Shown here: positions 17,227 to 25,802 of the stretch, piece by piece
How positions within the stretch are numbered: the stretch's first letter is position 1
How the letters are laid out: each line of letters begins with the position of its first letter
NCBI GenBank assembly: GCA_022795445.1
Contig: JAAWGR010000014.1
Location: 1 to 50,423 of the forward strand
DNA: 50,423 nucleotides
DNA from: Oscillibacter sp.
GTDB taxonomy: Bacteria > Bacillota > Clostridia > Oscillospirales > Oscillospiraceae
Direction of reading: 5' to 3'
Translations under genes and position numbers: made by a program
The notes under the pieces: generated by a model
What the model was told of the DNA's origin: nothing
What the model saw: the letters and a program-made list of their open reading frames with translations, nothing else
Databases searched by the model: none

Positions 17227-19248
17227 CTATATGAGCCGCTCCTGCGCCTCCGGACGGTGCAGCACCTGAATGCCGCAATCGTCCCGCAGATGTTCGCGGC
17301 GGACGCTCTCCGCCATAATCACGCTTGCCAGCTCCTGAGGATCGTTTCCGTCCCAGCCCGCCAGCAAGTCCAGCAGCCACTCATCCTGGACCGGGTCCGC
17401 CACGCCGTCGCTGATCATCACAGCAAAGCTGCCAGGTTCCAGCGGGGCCCTGGTGATGTCAGGGGACGCCGGAGCGCCCCGCAGTCCGGCGGGCAGACTT
17501 TTGCCCGTGATCCGGCGGACAGAGCCATTCTTTTTGAGGTAACTGGGGGCCGCGCCGAATTTGTAGAACGCGGCCTCCCCCGCCTCCGGGTCGAACACGC
17601 AGAGATCAATCGTGGTAAAGCTGCCGGTTTCCGTGCCCCGCAGGGCCATAGCGGAATTCAACGTTTTCAGGGCCGCCTCCGGCGCGATACCGGCCTCCAG
17701 GAACTGCCGCAGCAAGCGGCAGGTCAAGGCGGATTCCTTCCGGGCAGGTTCGCCGCTGCCCATACCGTCCGCCAGGAGCAGGCACCAACGCCCCTGGTCG
17801 GTCTGGAAGGAAGTCACCGTATCTCCGCAGACAGACTCGCCTTCCTTGGGCCGCAGCACGACCCCCACCTGGCAGGCATCCGCCCCGCCGGAGACGGGAA
17901 CCGCCGTCCCCAGTCCTGCGGCGGTGGCCGTTAGGAGCTCGGAGAGCTGGGCGTACTGTCCCCGGGCGCTTTTCCGTGTCTCCTCCAGCTGCCGCCGGTA
18001 CTGCCGGCGCAGCAGGAATGCCGACAACTCCCCGTTGACCGCCGTCAAAAGCTCCGGCAGGTGGATGCAGCGGTTTGCGAAGTGCGCGGGAAAATCCTTC
18101 GGCATGGCCCTTCCCCGTTCTAAGAGGAAGGGCGTCGCGTCGTTGAGGGCGTTGAAGGTGCTGGAGTAATCCTTCTGCCAGCATAGATCGCAGAGCGCAC
18201 AGTCCCGGCAGACCTTTTCCGCCGAACGATCAAAAATGATGGCGGGATTTTCGTCGGTGGGCGGCGGCGCGCTCCGTCCCATGCTGTCGTAAAGGTCCCG
18301 CAGGGCCCCGGCGGCGCGGGTCAGCTGTTCTTTCCAGCGCAGGCCGGTTTCGCGCTCGGCGGGGTCGGGAGGCCGGACCCGTTTTCCGCCAAAAAAACGG
18401 CTTGGCATGAGCAAGAATACCGCCATCCCCATCGCGGCCTCCACCAACAGCGGCAGAACGTTCCCACTGGGCAGCGCCGCTGCCAGCACCGCCGCCAGGA
18501 ACGCCAATGCCACGCTCCAGCGGTAACGCCGGGTCCCGCACACCAGACCCGCCAAGCCGAAGGCTGCCGTCAGCAGGCCTTTGCCGCTTCCGCACAAATC
18601 CGCCGTCAGCCCCAGGCCTAGGCCAATGGCAGTTCCCTGGGCGGGGGTGCGGTCGAAGACGGTCCAGGCCAGCAGGAGGCACAAAAGCGCATGGCCTGGC
18701 GAGAGGTCCAGGATCGTAAGGTCCGACACCGCCAGCAGAATCGCCGCCGCTAAGTACACCAGGCTGTCCGGCGTCAGCTGCGCTTCTTTGGGCCGCAGCA
18801 GAGGCCGGAACAGCCATGCAGCCGCGCCCAGCAGTCCTGCCGCCGCAGCGCAGCCCCGCAGCTGCTCCGCAGGCGAGAGTGATTGCAGAACGTACAGCGT
18901 TTCCACCATGAGGAAGAGCGCCACTGCCGTCAGGGCCGCCGTTCTGGGCCGTGCCAGGAACCAGGTGCCCCGCAGGGCGGAGTTGGCGGTAACGATGAGG
19001 ATAGCCACTGCCAGGAACGGCAGGGCATGGGCGAAGTCCAGGAAAAGAAACGCCCCCGCCGCCGCCCCGGCGAGGGCCGCGACGCCGTCCGCACCGGGAC
19101 CGGAGGCCGCCAGGAAGCCCAAAGCAAACGGCGCATGGGCAGACGGCGTTTGGCTGGCGGTAAGCGCCGCCGAAAGGAAAAAACGGATGCCCCAGGACAG
19201 CAGACGGCCCGGCTGCTCCCGTTCCAAGGTAATTTGACCGTGTTCCAC
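17227..19248 (-). CDS. spoIIE: Stage II sporulation protein E, PP2C-type phosphatase
   Basis: A membrane phosphatase that activates sigma-F in the forespore by dephosphorylating the anti-anti-sigma factor SpoIIAA and helps form the polar septum. The N-terminal about 300 residues are a run of about ten hydrophobic helices. A Cys-rich linker CRDCALCDLCW follows, then the C-terminal PP2C domain with metal-binding segments LLADGMGSGE and MISDGVADP. At 673 aa it is somewhat shorter than the Bacillus protein (about 820), mainly in the central region, but all domains are present. The start is GTG at 19248 with gggaggg 7 bases upstream. It convincingly marks the organism as an endospore former. Confidence 0.93.
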   Translation of the reverse strand: MEHGQITLEREQPGRLLSWGIRFFLSAALTASQTPSAHAPFALGFLAASGPGADGVAALAGAAAGAFLFLDFAHALPFLAVAILIVTANSALRGTWFLARPRTAALTAVALFLMVETLYVLQSLSPAEQLRGCAAAAGLLGAAAWLFRPLLRPKEAQLTPDSLVYLAAAILLAVSDLTILDLSPGHALLCLLLAWTVFDRTPAQGTAIGLGLGLTADLCGSGKGLLTAAFGLAGLVCGTRRYRWSVALAFLAAVLAAALPSGNVLPLLVEAAMGMAVFLLMPSRFFGGKRVRPPDPAERETGLRWKEQLTRAAGALRDLYDSMGRSAPPPTDENPAIIFDRSAEKVCRDCALCDLCWQKDYSSTFNALNDATPFLLERGRAMPKDFPAHFANRCIHLPELLTAVNGELSAFLLRRQYRRQLEETRKSARGQYAQLSELLTATAAGLGTAVPVSGGADACQVGVVLRPKEGESVCGDTVTSFQTDQGRWCLLLADGMGSGEPARKESALTCRLLRQFLEAGIAPEAALKTLNSAMALRGTETGSFTTIDLCVFDPEAGEAAFYKFGAAPSYLKKNGSVRRITGKSLPAGLRGAPASPDITRAPLEPGSFAVMISDGVADPVQDEWLLDLLAGWDGNDPQELASVIMAESVRREHLRDDCGIQVLHRPEAQERLI

Positions 19249-19349
19249 GGCTTGTCCCTCCCAACGTGATTTTTCTCCATTTTAGCCAAAGAATGGAGAA
19301 AAAACCGTCGGGAAAAGCAACGCCTTTCTTTTCCTTTGCAGGAATCGCA

Positions 19350-19376
19350 AAAAAATGGAGCGGGCAAACGCCCGCC
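19350..19376 (-). terminator. Intrinsic terminator downstream of the EIIC-type gene
   Basis: On the minus strand a gcgggc-gttt-gcccgc stem followed by tccattttttt. Confidence 0.75.
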
Positions 19377-19393
19377 CCTATGCTGGGAATGGT

Positions 19394-20500
19394 TCAGGAC
19401 AACGTAAGGTCGCCGTCTTTTACCCAGCCCGCCTTGCGGCAGAGCTGGTTTACCAGCGGGCACAATACCGCCGGCAGGAGGAACGACACCAGCAGCAAGC
19501 CGGCCCAATCCATCGCTCCTGGCACAATGGCCGCCGCGCCGCTGGCAACGGCCTGCTCACTGGGCGACAGCCAGCCGGTCCAGACGCCCAGCTGCCCGCA
19601 CAGCCCGCAGGTACCCATACCGGAATTGATGGCGGCGCCGTTCATTTCCAGGCGGAAGAGGCAGGTGGCAACCGGTCCTGTGATGGCGGATGTGACCGTA
19701 GGTGCGATCCAGATGCGGGGATTTTTCACGATGTTGGGCATTTGGAGCATGGAGGTGCCAAGCCCCTGGCTGACCAGCCCGCCCCAGCCGTTTTCCCGGA
19801 AGCTCATGACGGCAAAGCCCACCATCTGGGCGCAGCAGCCCGCCACGGCGGCTCCGCCCGCCAGGCCTGTCAGGCCCAGCACGGAGCAGATGGCGGCGGA
19901 GGAGATAGGCAGCGTCAGCGCCACGCCCACCAGGACGGAGACCAGAATCCCCATCCAGAAGGGCTGTAGGTTGGTGGCCTCCATGATGAGCCGTCCGAAG
20001 GCGCTGGCGACGGTACCGATGGGTGGTGCGATGACCCACGCGGCCCCGATGCCAACGAGGGTGGTGACCACTGGCGTCACCAGGATGTCGATTTTGATTT
20101 CTTTGCTTACGGCCTTGCCGCACTCGGCGGCGATGATGGCCACAAGCAGCACAGCCAGGGGGCCGCCCGCTTTCCCCAAGGCGTTGCAGGCGTAGCCGAC
20201 GGTAGGCAGGGAGAACAGCACCAGCGGCGGGGCCTGCAAGGCATAGCCGATGGCGACGGCCATGGCAGAACCGCTCATGAAGGATGCCAGCCCGCCGATG
20301 GTATAGCCAGTCTGGTTAATTTCGATGACCTGGGCGGTAAGGAAGCCGATGTGGAACTGGCCGCCGACGGTATTAAGGATTGTGCCGATGAGCAGGGAGC
20401 AGAACAAGCCCTGGGCCATAGCGCCCAAGGCGTCGATGCCATAGCGTCTGGCTGAGAGGACAATGTTTTTGCGTTTGAGGAAGGCTTTTATGTTTTCCAT
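19394..20500 (-). CDS. PTS_EIIC_2-type membrane protein
   Basis: A 368-aa polytopic protein, about eight to ten helices rich in Gly and Ala. It resembles the stand-alone PTS_EIIC_2 (DUF1576/PF13303-like) proteins annotated as PTS sugar transporter subunit IIC. The segment GAAINSGMGTCGLCGQLGVW looks like their conserved substrate-site loop. No EIIA or EIIB domain is fused or adjacent, so phosphotransfer is doubtful and it may act as a carrier or sensor. The ATG at 20500 (MENIKAF) has aggtg 6 bases upstream; an ATG at 20518 lacks a ribosome site and lies in the operator. Its promoter is overlaid by a large inverted repeat, implying tight repression by a local or distant regulator. Confidence 0.75.
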   Translation of the reverse strand: MENIKAFLKRKNIVLSARRYGIDALGAMAQGLFCSLLIGTILNTVGGQFHIGFLTAQVIEINQTGYTIGGLASFMSGSAMAVAIGYALQAPPLVLFSLPTVGYACNALGKAGGPLAVLLVAIIAAECGKAVSKEIKIDILVTPVVTTLVGIGAAWVIAPPIGTVASAFGRLIMEATNLQPFWMGILVSVLVGVALTLPISSAAICSVLGLTGLAGGAAVAGCCAQMVGFAVMSFRENGWGGLVSQGLGTSMLQMPNIVKNPRIWIAPTVTSAITGPVATCLFRLEMNGAAINSGMGTCGLCGQLGVWTGWLSPSEQAVASGAAAIVPGAMDWAGLLLVSFLLPAVLCPLVNQLCRKAGWVKDGDLTLS

Positions 20501-20518
20501 GGGAAGCACCTGTTTCAT

Positions 20519-20562
20519 ATAGTATGGTTTACATGTGTCTTGACACCAGCAAACCATACTAT
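20519..20562. promoter_or_regulatory. Nested palindromic operator upstream of the EIIC-type gene
   Basis: Perfect 12-bp arms ATAGTATGGTTT (20519-20530) and AAACCATACTAT (20551-20562) are separated by 20 bp. A second palindrome GTGTC-TT-GACAC (20535-20546) sits between them. The upstream arm coincides with the -10 element of the promoter at 20558-20586, so a bound protein would block initiation. Confidence 0.8.
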
Positions 20563-20586
20563 ACGCGCCCTGTCGGGATTTGTCAA
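20558..20586 (-). promoter_or_regulatory. Promoter of the EIIC-type gene
   Basis: On the minus strand TTGACA (20581-20586), exactly 17 bp, then TATAGT (20558-20563): near consensus, and strong if not repressed. Confidence 0.8.
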
Positions 20587-20621
20587 TGGTTTTTTTAATT
20601 TTCCTGCCGGCCTGGGGAAGA

Positions 20622-20656
20622 TAAAAAAACCCCCGCCCTTTTGTAACGGCGGGGAT
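20622..20656 (-). terminator. Intrinsic terminator of the pyrophosphatase gene
   Basis: On the minus strand a ccccgcc/ggcgggg stem followed by ttttttt. Confidence 0.85.
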
Positions 20657-20661
20657 TTCGT

Positions 20662-22275
20662 TCAGCCCCAGAGGGCGGAGAGGGTGGGGATGACCTGCTT
20701 TTTCCGGGACATGATTTTGGGCAAGAAGGCGGTGTTTTCTTCACCCCGGACGTTGAACGCCTGCCGGATGGCGTCCTCATCGCCGACGAACAGCAGCTGT
20801 GTGCCTTCCAGCAGCACATCGGTGATCATCAAAACAACGGTGCTCAGGCCCCGCTTCTGCCGGAGATTGCGCATAACGTCCAGGAATTCCTCCTGGCGGC
20901 TAAGGAGGCGTTCGGAATCCATGGTGGTGATCTGGCTGACGGCCAGGTTATGTCCGGCGATATGGAATTCCTTATAATCGGTATTCAGCATAGCGGCGGC
21001 CGTTTTGTCCTCGCCGCAGCTGGCGGAGAAGATGAGTTTTCCCATGTCCTCCAGGGTAACGTTGGCAATACGGGCGAGGCGGTTCGCGATATCAATGTCC
21101 CGCTGGGTGCAGGTTGGAGATTTGAACATAACGGTGTCGGAGACGATGGCGGCGGCCATCAGCCCGGCCATATTTGCAGTTGGCATGAGGCCTTTTTCCT
21201 GGTACATTTCAGCCACGATGGTGGTAGTGCTGCCGACGGCCTCATTGCGGACGTAGATGGGGTTTTTGGTCTCGATGTCGGCAAGGCGGTGGTGGTCGAC
21301 GATTTCCAGGATCTCGGCCTGGTCGAGTCCAACGACGGATTGGGATTTTTCGTTGTGGTCCACCAGGACGACGCGCTTGCGCCGGGGACGCAGGAGGTGG
21401 AAACGGGAGAGCATACCGACGACTTTTTCGTTTTCGTCCAAGATGGGGTAGGCGCGGAAGCGGCTTTCCAGGACGGTGTTCTGTACGTCGTCGATATAGT
21501 CATCCAGGTGGAAGCAAACGAGGTCCTTGCTTTTGCAGATGCGGGAGATGGGGAGCGCATGGCAGATGAGGCGCACAGCCTGGTAAGCGTCGAAGGGTGT
21601 GGAAACGATGCAGGTTTCGGAGTCGGTATTGAGCAGCTCGGGGGCAACCTCGGCCTGGCAGACGATCACGCAGTCCACATGGAGGTCCAAAGCGCGGCGG
21701 ATCATATCGGGCTGGTCGCCGCAGACGACGATGCTGTGTTGTTTGGAGAAAAGGAGGTTTTCACGGCTGGCGGGCAGGGCGACGGTGATTTCGCCGGAGA
21801 CGAACTGGCGGACATTGCTGCTTTCGTTCAGCGTCTGCCCCTCCAGGACGGCCAGGAGGTTATAGACGGGGATTTCGTTCACAACGGGATTGCGGACGGA
21901 AGTCATGTCGTAGTTGGCAACGTCTCCGGCGGAGAGCATCCCAAAGAGGGTGCCGTCCTCATTGGAGACGGGGAGGACGGAGATTTTATTGGTCTGCATC
22001 GTCTGCCAGCCGCGGCTGATGGCAAGGGCGGCAGAGAGGGTAGGCGGGGTATCGTAATCCAGGTCCCGGACCTGGGTGCGGACGTTGGAGATGATACGGG
22101 GGGGCTGGAAGCCGAAGCGGTTGAGGACCATTTGGGTCTCATCGCTGATTTGGCCGAGGCGGGCGGCAATGTACTGGCGGTGGCCGAGGGCATTTTTCAG
22201 CGCGGCATAAGCCATTGCCGATACAATGGAATCGGTATCTGGGTTCCGGTGTCCGGTGATATAAATTGTGTCCAT
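20662..22275 (-). CDS. Mn-dependent family II inorganic pyrophosphatase with CBS and DRTGG domains
   Basis: Hydrolyses pyrophosphate to phosphate in the cytoplasm, driving biosynthetic reactions. It is 537 aa instead of about 310 because a regulatory insert splits the DHH catalytic half: CBS, DRTGG (around RENLLFSKQHSIVVCGD), CBS. Active-site motifs are GHRNPDTDSI at the N-terminus, LVDHNEKSQS, and VDHHRLADI. The C-terminal DHHA2 domain ends with SRKKQVIP. CBS-PPases of this type are inhibited by AMP/ADP and activated by ATP and diadenosine polyphosphates (established for clostridial relatives). The start at 22275 (MDTIYITGHR) has aaggag 7 bases upstream. It appears monocistronic, with its own terminator. 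Confidence 0.93.
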   Translation of the reverse strand: MDTIYITGHRNPDTDSIVSAMAYAALKNALGHRQYIAARLGQISDETQMVLNRFGFQPPRIISNVRTQVRDLDYDTPPTLSAALAISRGWQTMQTNKISVLPVSNEDGTLFGMLSAGDVANYDMTSVRNPVVNEIPVYNLLAVLEGQTLNESSNVRQFVSGEITVALPASRENLLFSKQHSIVVCGDQPDMIRRALDLHVDCVIVCQAEVAPELLNTDSETCIVSTPFDAYQAVRLICHALPISRICKSKDLVCFHLDDYIDDVQNTVLESRFRAYPILDENEKVVGMLSRFHLLRPRRKRVVLVDHNEKSQSVVGLDQAEILEIVDHHRLADIETKNPIYVRNEAVGSTTTIVAEMYQEKGLMPTANMAGLMAAAIVSDTVMFKSPTCTQRDIDIANRLARIANVTLEDMGKLIFSASCGEDKTAAAMLNTDYKEFHIAGHNLAVSQITTMDSERLLSRQEEFLDVMRNLRQKRGLSTVVLMITDVLLEGTQLLFVGDEDAIRQAFNVRGEENTAFLPKIMSRKKQVIPTLSALWG

Positions 22276-22619
22276 AGGCATTCTCCTTTTGGTGGATTTC
22301 TTTGGATATTTTTCATTATGCTGCCCACCAGGCAAAATGTCAACTCATTTTCTGTTAATTTTCACAATATCATACAAATCCGGCAGGGAAGTGGAGCCGC
22401 CGGGCAAGGGCCGTCTCTCGCGCCGGACGGTACTGCAAGCCCCTGCTGCCTGGCGGGGTTTGCAGCGTTCTGTCAAAATCAAGCATCCTGGTTTCTATGG
22501 TTGCAAAACCAGGTTCAATATTGTATCATGAAATCACTCCTTACAGGCGGCAGCGCAAGCGGGCGCATCTTCTGCGGCGGCGGCGCATAGGCTGTAGGAA
22601 GTACTAAAGGAGGAATCTC
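22276..22619. other. Divergent intergenic region between pyrophosphatase and spoIID genes
   Basis: 344 bp without a gene. It contains a perfect 8-bp-arm hairpin, CCTGGTTT..AAACCAGG (22487-22513), of unknown role. Around 22600 the stretch gcgcataggct could be part of a sporulation sigma-factor -10, but I cannot support a full promoter. An AT-rich segment at 22290-22375 probably carries the pyrophosphatase promoter. Confidence 0.4.
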
Positions 22620-23645
22620 ATGAGACATAAATCCAACATTCGTCAAAGCACAGCCGTATCGGCGCTGCTGCTGGCGGCGTTGTTTCTTCTGCCCCTGGCT
22701 GTGATTGTCCCATTCCGCACGGTGCTGTCAAACAAGAAAGCGGAACCGGAAAAACCACTGAAACCGGAGGCGCGGGCGCCCTTTGAGAGCGGCGCGCTGG
22801 ACAAGGACGTCGTACTCCGCGTCTTAGACGGCGGGGAGGTATTGGAGATGGATTTGGGGACCTATCTGGTGGGCGTGGTACGGGCGGAGATGCCCGCGTC
22901 GTTCGAGCTGGAAGCGTTAAAGGCACAGGCATGCGCCGCCCGGACCTACACGCTGTACAAGCTGTACTATGGCAGCAACCACGGCGAGACCGCCGATATC
23001 TGTACAGACTCGACCTGCTGCCAAGCGTATATCGGCGAGGAGCAGGCCTTTGCGAATTGGGGTGGGGACGCGGATATATATGAGCAGAAAATTGAGCAGG
23101 CCGTGGTTGGAACGGACGGACAGGCAATCCTCTATGAAGGCGCGCCGATTTTAGCGGTGTTCCACTCCTCATCGGCGGGACTGACGCGGGCGGCGGGGGA
23201 AGTCTGGCTGAACGATATGCCGTATTTGCAGCCGGTCAGCTCGCCGGAGCCGGGGGACGCCATTCCGAACTATTACAGCCGCGTTGATTTCACGGCGGAA
23301 GACTTTCAAAGCAAATTCCAAGCGGCGTATCCGGAGGCGGATTTCTCTGGCGGCATTAGCAGCTGGATTACAGACGCGGAGTCTGATGAGGCAGGCAGTG
23401 TGCGCACGGTGCGGGTTGGCGGTGTTGCGGTAAAGGGGACGCAGCTGCGGTCGGTTTTGGGATTGCGGTCGGCCTGCTTCACCTGGGAGACGCAGGATAA
23501 CACGGTCTCGTTTTTTGTGACCGGGTTTGGGCATGGCGTAGGCTTGAGCCAGTACGGCGCGAACCAGATGGCAGCGGAAGGCGCAGACTTTCGGGAAATC
23601 CTCACGCACTATTATACCGGCGTGACCGTCGGTCCGGCCGCCTGA
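22620..23645 (+). CDS. spoIID: Stage II sporulation protein D, peptidoglycan lytic transglycosylase
   Basis: A membrane-anchored enzyme that, with SpoIIP and SpoIIM, degrades peptidoglycan during engulfment of the forespore. At 341 aa it is practically the Bacillus length. One N-terminal membrane helix (about residues 12-32) is followed by the SpoIID/LytB domain: YLVGVVRAEMPASFELEALKAQACAARTYTLY with the catalytic Glu in the AEMPASF block, FHSSSAGLT, and the C-terminal GFGHGVGLSQYGANQMA. The ATG at 22620 follows aaaggagg. No SpoIIQ or SpoIIID gene is adjacent, unlike in Bacillus. Expression from the mother-cell sigma-E is expected from the family. Confidence 0.95.
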   Translation: MRHKSNIRQSTAVSALLLAALFLLPLAVIVPFRTVLSNKKAEPEKPLKPEARAPFESGALDKDVVLRVLDGGEVLEMDLGTYLVGVVRAEMPASFELEALKAQACAARTYTLYKLYYGSNHGETADICTDSTCCQAYIGEEQAFANWGGDADIYEQKIEQAVVGTDGQAILYEGAPILAVFHSSSAGLTRAAGEVWLNDMPYLQPVSSPEPGDAIPNYYSRVDFTAEDFQSKFQAAYPEADFSGGISSWITDAESDEAGSVRTVRVGGVAVKGTQLRSVLGLRSACFTWETQDNTVSFFVTGFGHGVGLSQYGANQMAAEGADFREILTHYYTGVTVGPAA

Positions 23646-23727
23646 GGGGCCTTATCTTCGGGAAGAAGCAGGCCCCTGCGCGCCGTCCTGTTCCCCGAAC
23701 GCGCAGGGCGTATGGCAAAACAAGGCT

Positions 23728-23756
23728 TTGACGAAATGATATGGTTATGGTACAAT
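23728..23756 (+). promoter_or_regulatory. Promoter of the secreted protein at 23789
   Basis: TTGACG (23728-23733), a 17-bp spacer and TACAAT (23751-23756), 32 bp upstream of the start codon. Confidence 0.7.
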
Positions 23757-23788
23757 AGCCGCAAACCAAAGAAAGGCGGTATGCCCTC

Positions 23789-24976
23789 ATGAAAAAACGG
23801 ACCGCCGCGCTGGCGCTGAGCATCCTGCTGGTGGCTGCGTGCCTCCCGGCCAGGGCCGCCGAAACCGTCTACTTCACCTCCGCGGGCAACTACCTCCTCC
23901 CCCTGTCTGACAACACCATGCCCTTTTGGAGCGGCGGCTACCTCTATATCGCCAGCAGTATTTTTTCCGGCGCAGGCCGGGAGGCCCTGAACGTCTCCCA
24001 GATCCTGAACAGCGCCCAAAACCGCCTCGTCCTATACAGCGGCGGACGCTCCCTGACCTTCGACTTCGCCTCAAACTTCGCCGTCGATAACGACGATAAT
24101 TACTACTATCCCGGCGCCATCCGCCGGAACGGGACCGTATTTGTCCCCGCTTATGTCGTCACCCGCTACTTTGACCTCATCTACTCGGTCATTGAAGTGG
24201 AACGGGGGAGCCTCGTCTGGGTCCGCCAGCCAAACTACAACCTCTCAGACAGATTGTACGCCGACGCGGCAAAATACTCCATGGATTCCGTTTACGCGGC
24301 CTACCTCCGCGCCAAGGAACAAACTCTTTATCCGGAAGAACCGCCTTCCGTGCTGCCCAACAGTCCCGCCGTTCCGGAACCATCCGTCCCGTCAACGGTA
24401 CCGGCTGCGCCAACGGCGCCAGAGGACTCTGAGGACCCTGAAGAACCTGCCCTGAGCGGACGGCGCATCCACCTGTGCATTCAAGCGGACGCCTCCGCAG
24501 CGGCGCTTCTGGACGTGCTGGTGGCAAGCGGCGTCCAAGCCTCTTTTTTTGCGTCCCAGGATTTTCTGGCCCAGGAGGGGGGCCTTCTGCGGCGCATGGC
24601 CGCCACGGGGCAGAACGTCGGCCTCCTGGCGGACGGGGCGGAACCGGACGCCGGTATCCTGGAACAGCTGGAGTCCGGCAACCAGGCCCTATACCTGGCT
24701 ACCTGCGGCAGGACCCGCCTTACTTACATACAAAACGCCTCCCCGCAGCAGCTTCGGGATGCGGCGGCAGAGGGATACCGGAACCTGGATGCGGACTTGT
24801 TTCAGGACGGCCTGCAAACCGCCTCCTCCGCGGTAAACCTCCTGCGCCGGGCCACCGCCCAGCCGGGCGACGTCACCCTTTGGCTCAGCGGCCTCACTGC
24901 TTCCGGGCTGCGGGGCCTCCTTACCGCTGTGGAAGAAGCCGGGGGACAGTGCGCCGGCTGGACCGAAACGACATAA
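23789..24976 (+). CDS. Secreted protein with stalk-like and degenerate deacetylase-like domains
   Basis: 395 aa with a Sec signal peptide ending near ARAAET. Residues about 25-150 resemble copper amine oxidase N-terminal-like (stalk) domains: GGYLYIASSIF.., then a GTVFVPAYVVTRYFDLIY strand pair. A Pro/Glu-rich linker spans about 185-225. The last about 165 residues follow the pattern of NodB-type polysaccharide deacetylases: an initial strand, a LLDVLVASGVQASFFAS block, then a GQNVGLL block. The catalytic Asp-Asp is replaced by IQADA and no HxxxH metal site is seen, so it should be inactive on that chemistry. The ribosome site is aaaggcgg. It has its own promoter and lies between spoIID and a two-component system. 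The domain reading is my inference. Confidence 0.7.
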   Translation: MKKRTAALALSILLVAACLPARAAETVYFTSAGNYLLPLSDNTMPFWSGGYLYIASSIFSGAGREALNVSQILNSAQNRLVLYSGGRSLTFDFASNFAVDNDDNYYYPGAIRRNGTVFVPAYVVTRYFDLIYSVIEVERGSLVWVRQPNYNLSDRLYADAAKYSMDSVYAAYLRAKEQTLYPEEPPSVLPNSPAVPEPSVPSTVPAAPTAPEDSEDPEEPALSGRRIHLCIQADASAAALLDVLVASGVQASFFASQDFLAQEGGLLRRMAATGQNVGLLADGAEPDAGILEQLESGNQALYLATCGRTRLTYIQNASPQQLRDAAAEGYRNLDADLFQDGLQTASSAVNLLRRATAQPGDVTLWLSGLTASGLRGLLTAVEEAGGQCAGWTETT

Positions 24977-25015
24977 TCCCCGCTTTATACGCAAAAAATT
25001 GGGGGTTCTTTTAAA
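24974..25015 (+). terminator. Possible terminator after the secreted protein
   Basis: aatcccc pairs with gggggtt across an AT-rich loop, followed by ctttt. The loop is long, so it is weak evidence. Confidence 0.4.
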
Positions 25016-25097
25016 AATTTTACAAAAAATTCAACAACCCGCTGTGCCAGTAGGTATAATGAAAGGATAAACCTGGAAAACTGGGAGGGAATTGTCT

Positions 25098-25802
25098 ATG
25101 GGGCGCAACATTCTGGTCGTAGAGGACGACCGCAACATCTCCGACCTGATCCAAATGTATCTTGTGAAAGAAGGGTTTGACGTCCGGATTGCGGGCGACG
25201 GCGGAAAGGCCATTGAGGAATTTCAGAAGGCGATGCCCGACCTGATTTTGCTGGATATCATGCTTCCCGTCATGGACGGGTGGGCAGTCTGCGCAAAAAT
25301 TCGGGAGACCTCCCGCGTTCCGATCATTATGCTCACCGCTAAAAGCGAAGTCTTTGACCGTATCCAAGGCCTGGAAATGGGCGCGGATGACTACATCGTC
25401 AAACCTTTCGAAATGAAAGAGCTGATTGCCCGGATCAACGCCGTCCTCCGCCGGACGGAGATCCCCAACGACACCAGCAAGCGGCTGACGTTCGATAAGC
25501 TGGTGATCAACCTGGACTCATACGAGCTGATTGTGGATGGGAAGAAGGTCGACACGCCGCCCAAGGAGCTGGAACTGCTCTACCATCTGGCGGCGACGCC
25601 GAACCGGGTCTACACCCGCAACCAGCTTTTGGATGAAGTGTGGGGGTTCGATTACTTCGGTGACAGCCGGACGGTGGACGTTCATATCAAGCGGCTGCGG
25701 GAGAAGGTGGAGGATGTGTCGGAACAATGGGCGCTGAAAACGGTATGGGGCGTAGGCTATAAGTTTGAGCTGTCCGTCCCCCAGGGGAAGGCGGAGGCAT
25801 GA
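25098..25802 (+). CDS. OmpR/PhoB-family response regulator
   Basis: A 234-aa two-component regulator. The receiver domain begins NILVVEDDRN with phospho-acceptor Asp in LILLDIMLPVMDG (about residue 54), the conserved Thr in MLTAKSE and Lys in VKPFEM. The C-terminal winged helix contains DVHIKRLREKVED. The ATG at 25098 has gggaggg 8 bases upstream; a TTG six bases earlier is in frame but poorly spaced. A TATAAT (25055-25060) lies just upstream with no clear -35. It overlaps the histidine-kinase gene by 4 bp, so the two form a pair. The signal is unknown, but the downstream HtrA-like protease suggests an envelope-stress role, as inference. Confidence 0.93.
   Translation: MGRNILVVEDDRNISDLIQMYLVKEGFDVRIAGDGGKAIEEFQKAMPDLILLDIMLPVMDGWAVCAKIRETSRVPIIMLTAKSEVFDRIQGLEMGADDYIVKPFEMKELIARINAVLRRTEIPNDTSKRLTFDKLVINLDSYELIVDGKKVDTPPKELELLYHLAATPNRVYTRNQLLDEVWGFDYFGDSRTVDVHIKRLREKVEDVSEQWALKTVWGVGYKFELSVPQGKAEA

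Noticed and set aside
20950..22590. Long plus-strand open frame opposite the pyrophosphatase
   Set aside because: It is antisense to a clear CBS-PPase and reads His/Gly/Val/Asp-rich low-quality sequence.
23643..23690. Hairpin aggggcc..ggcccct after spoIID as terminator
   Set aside because: No T-run follows and the loop is large, so termination cannot be supported.
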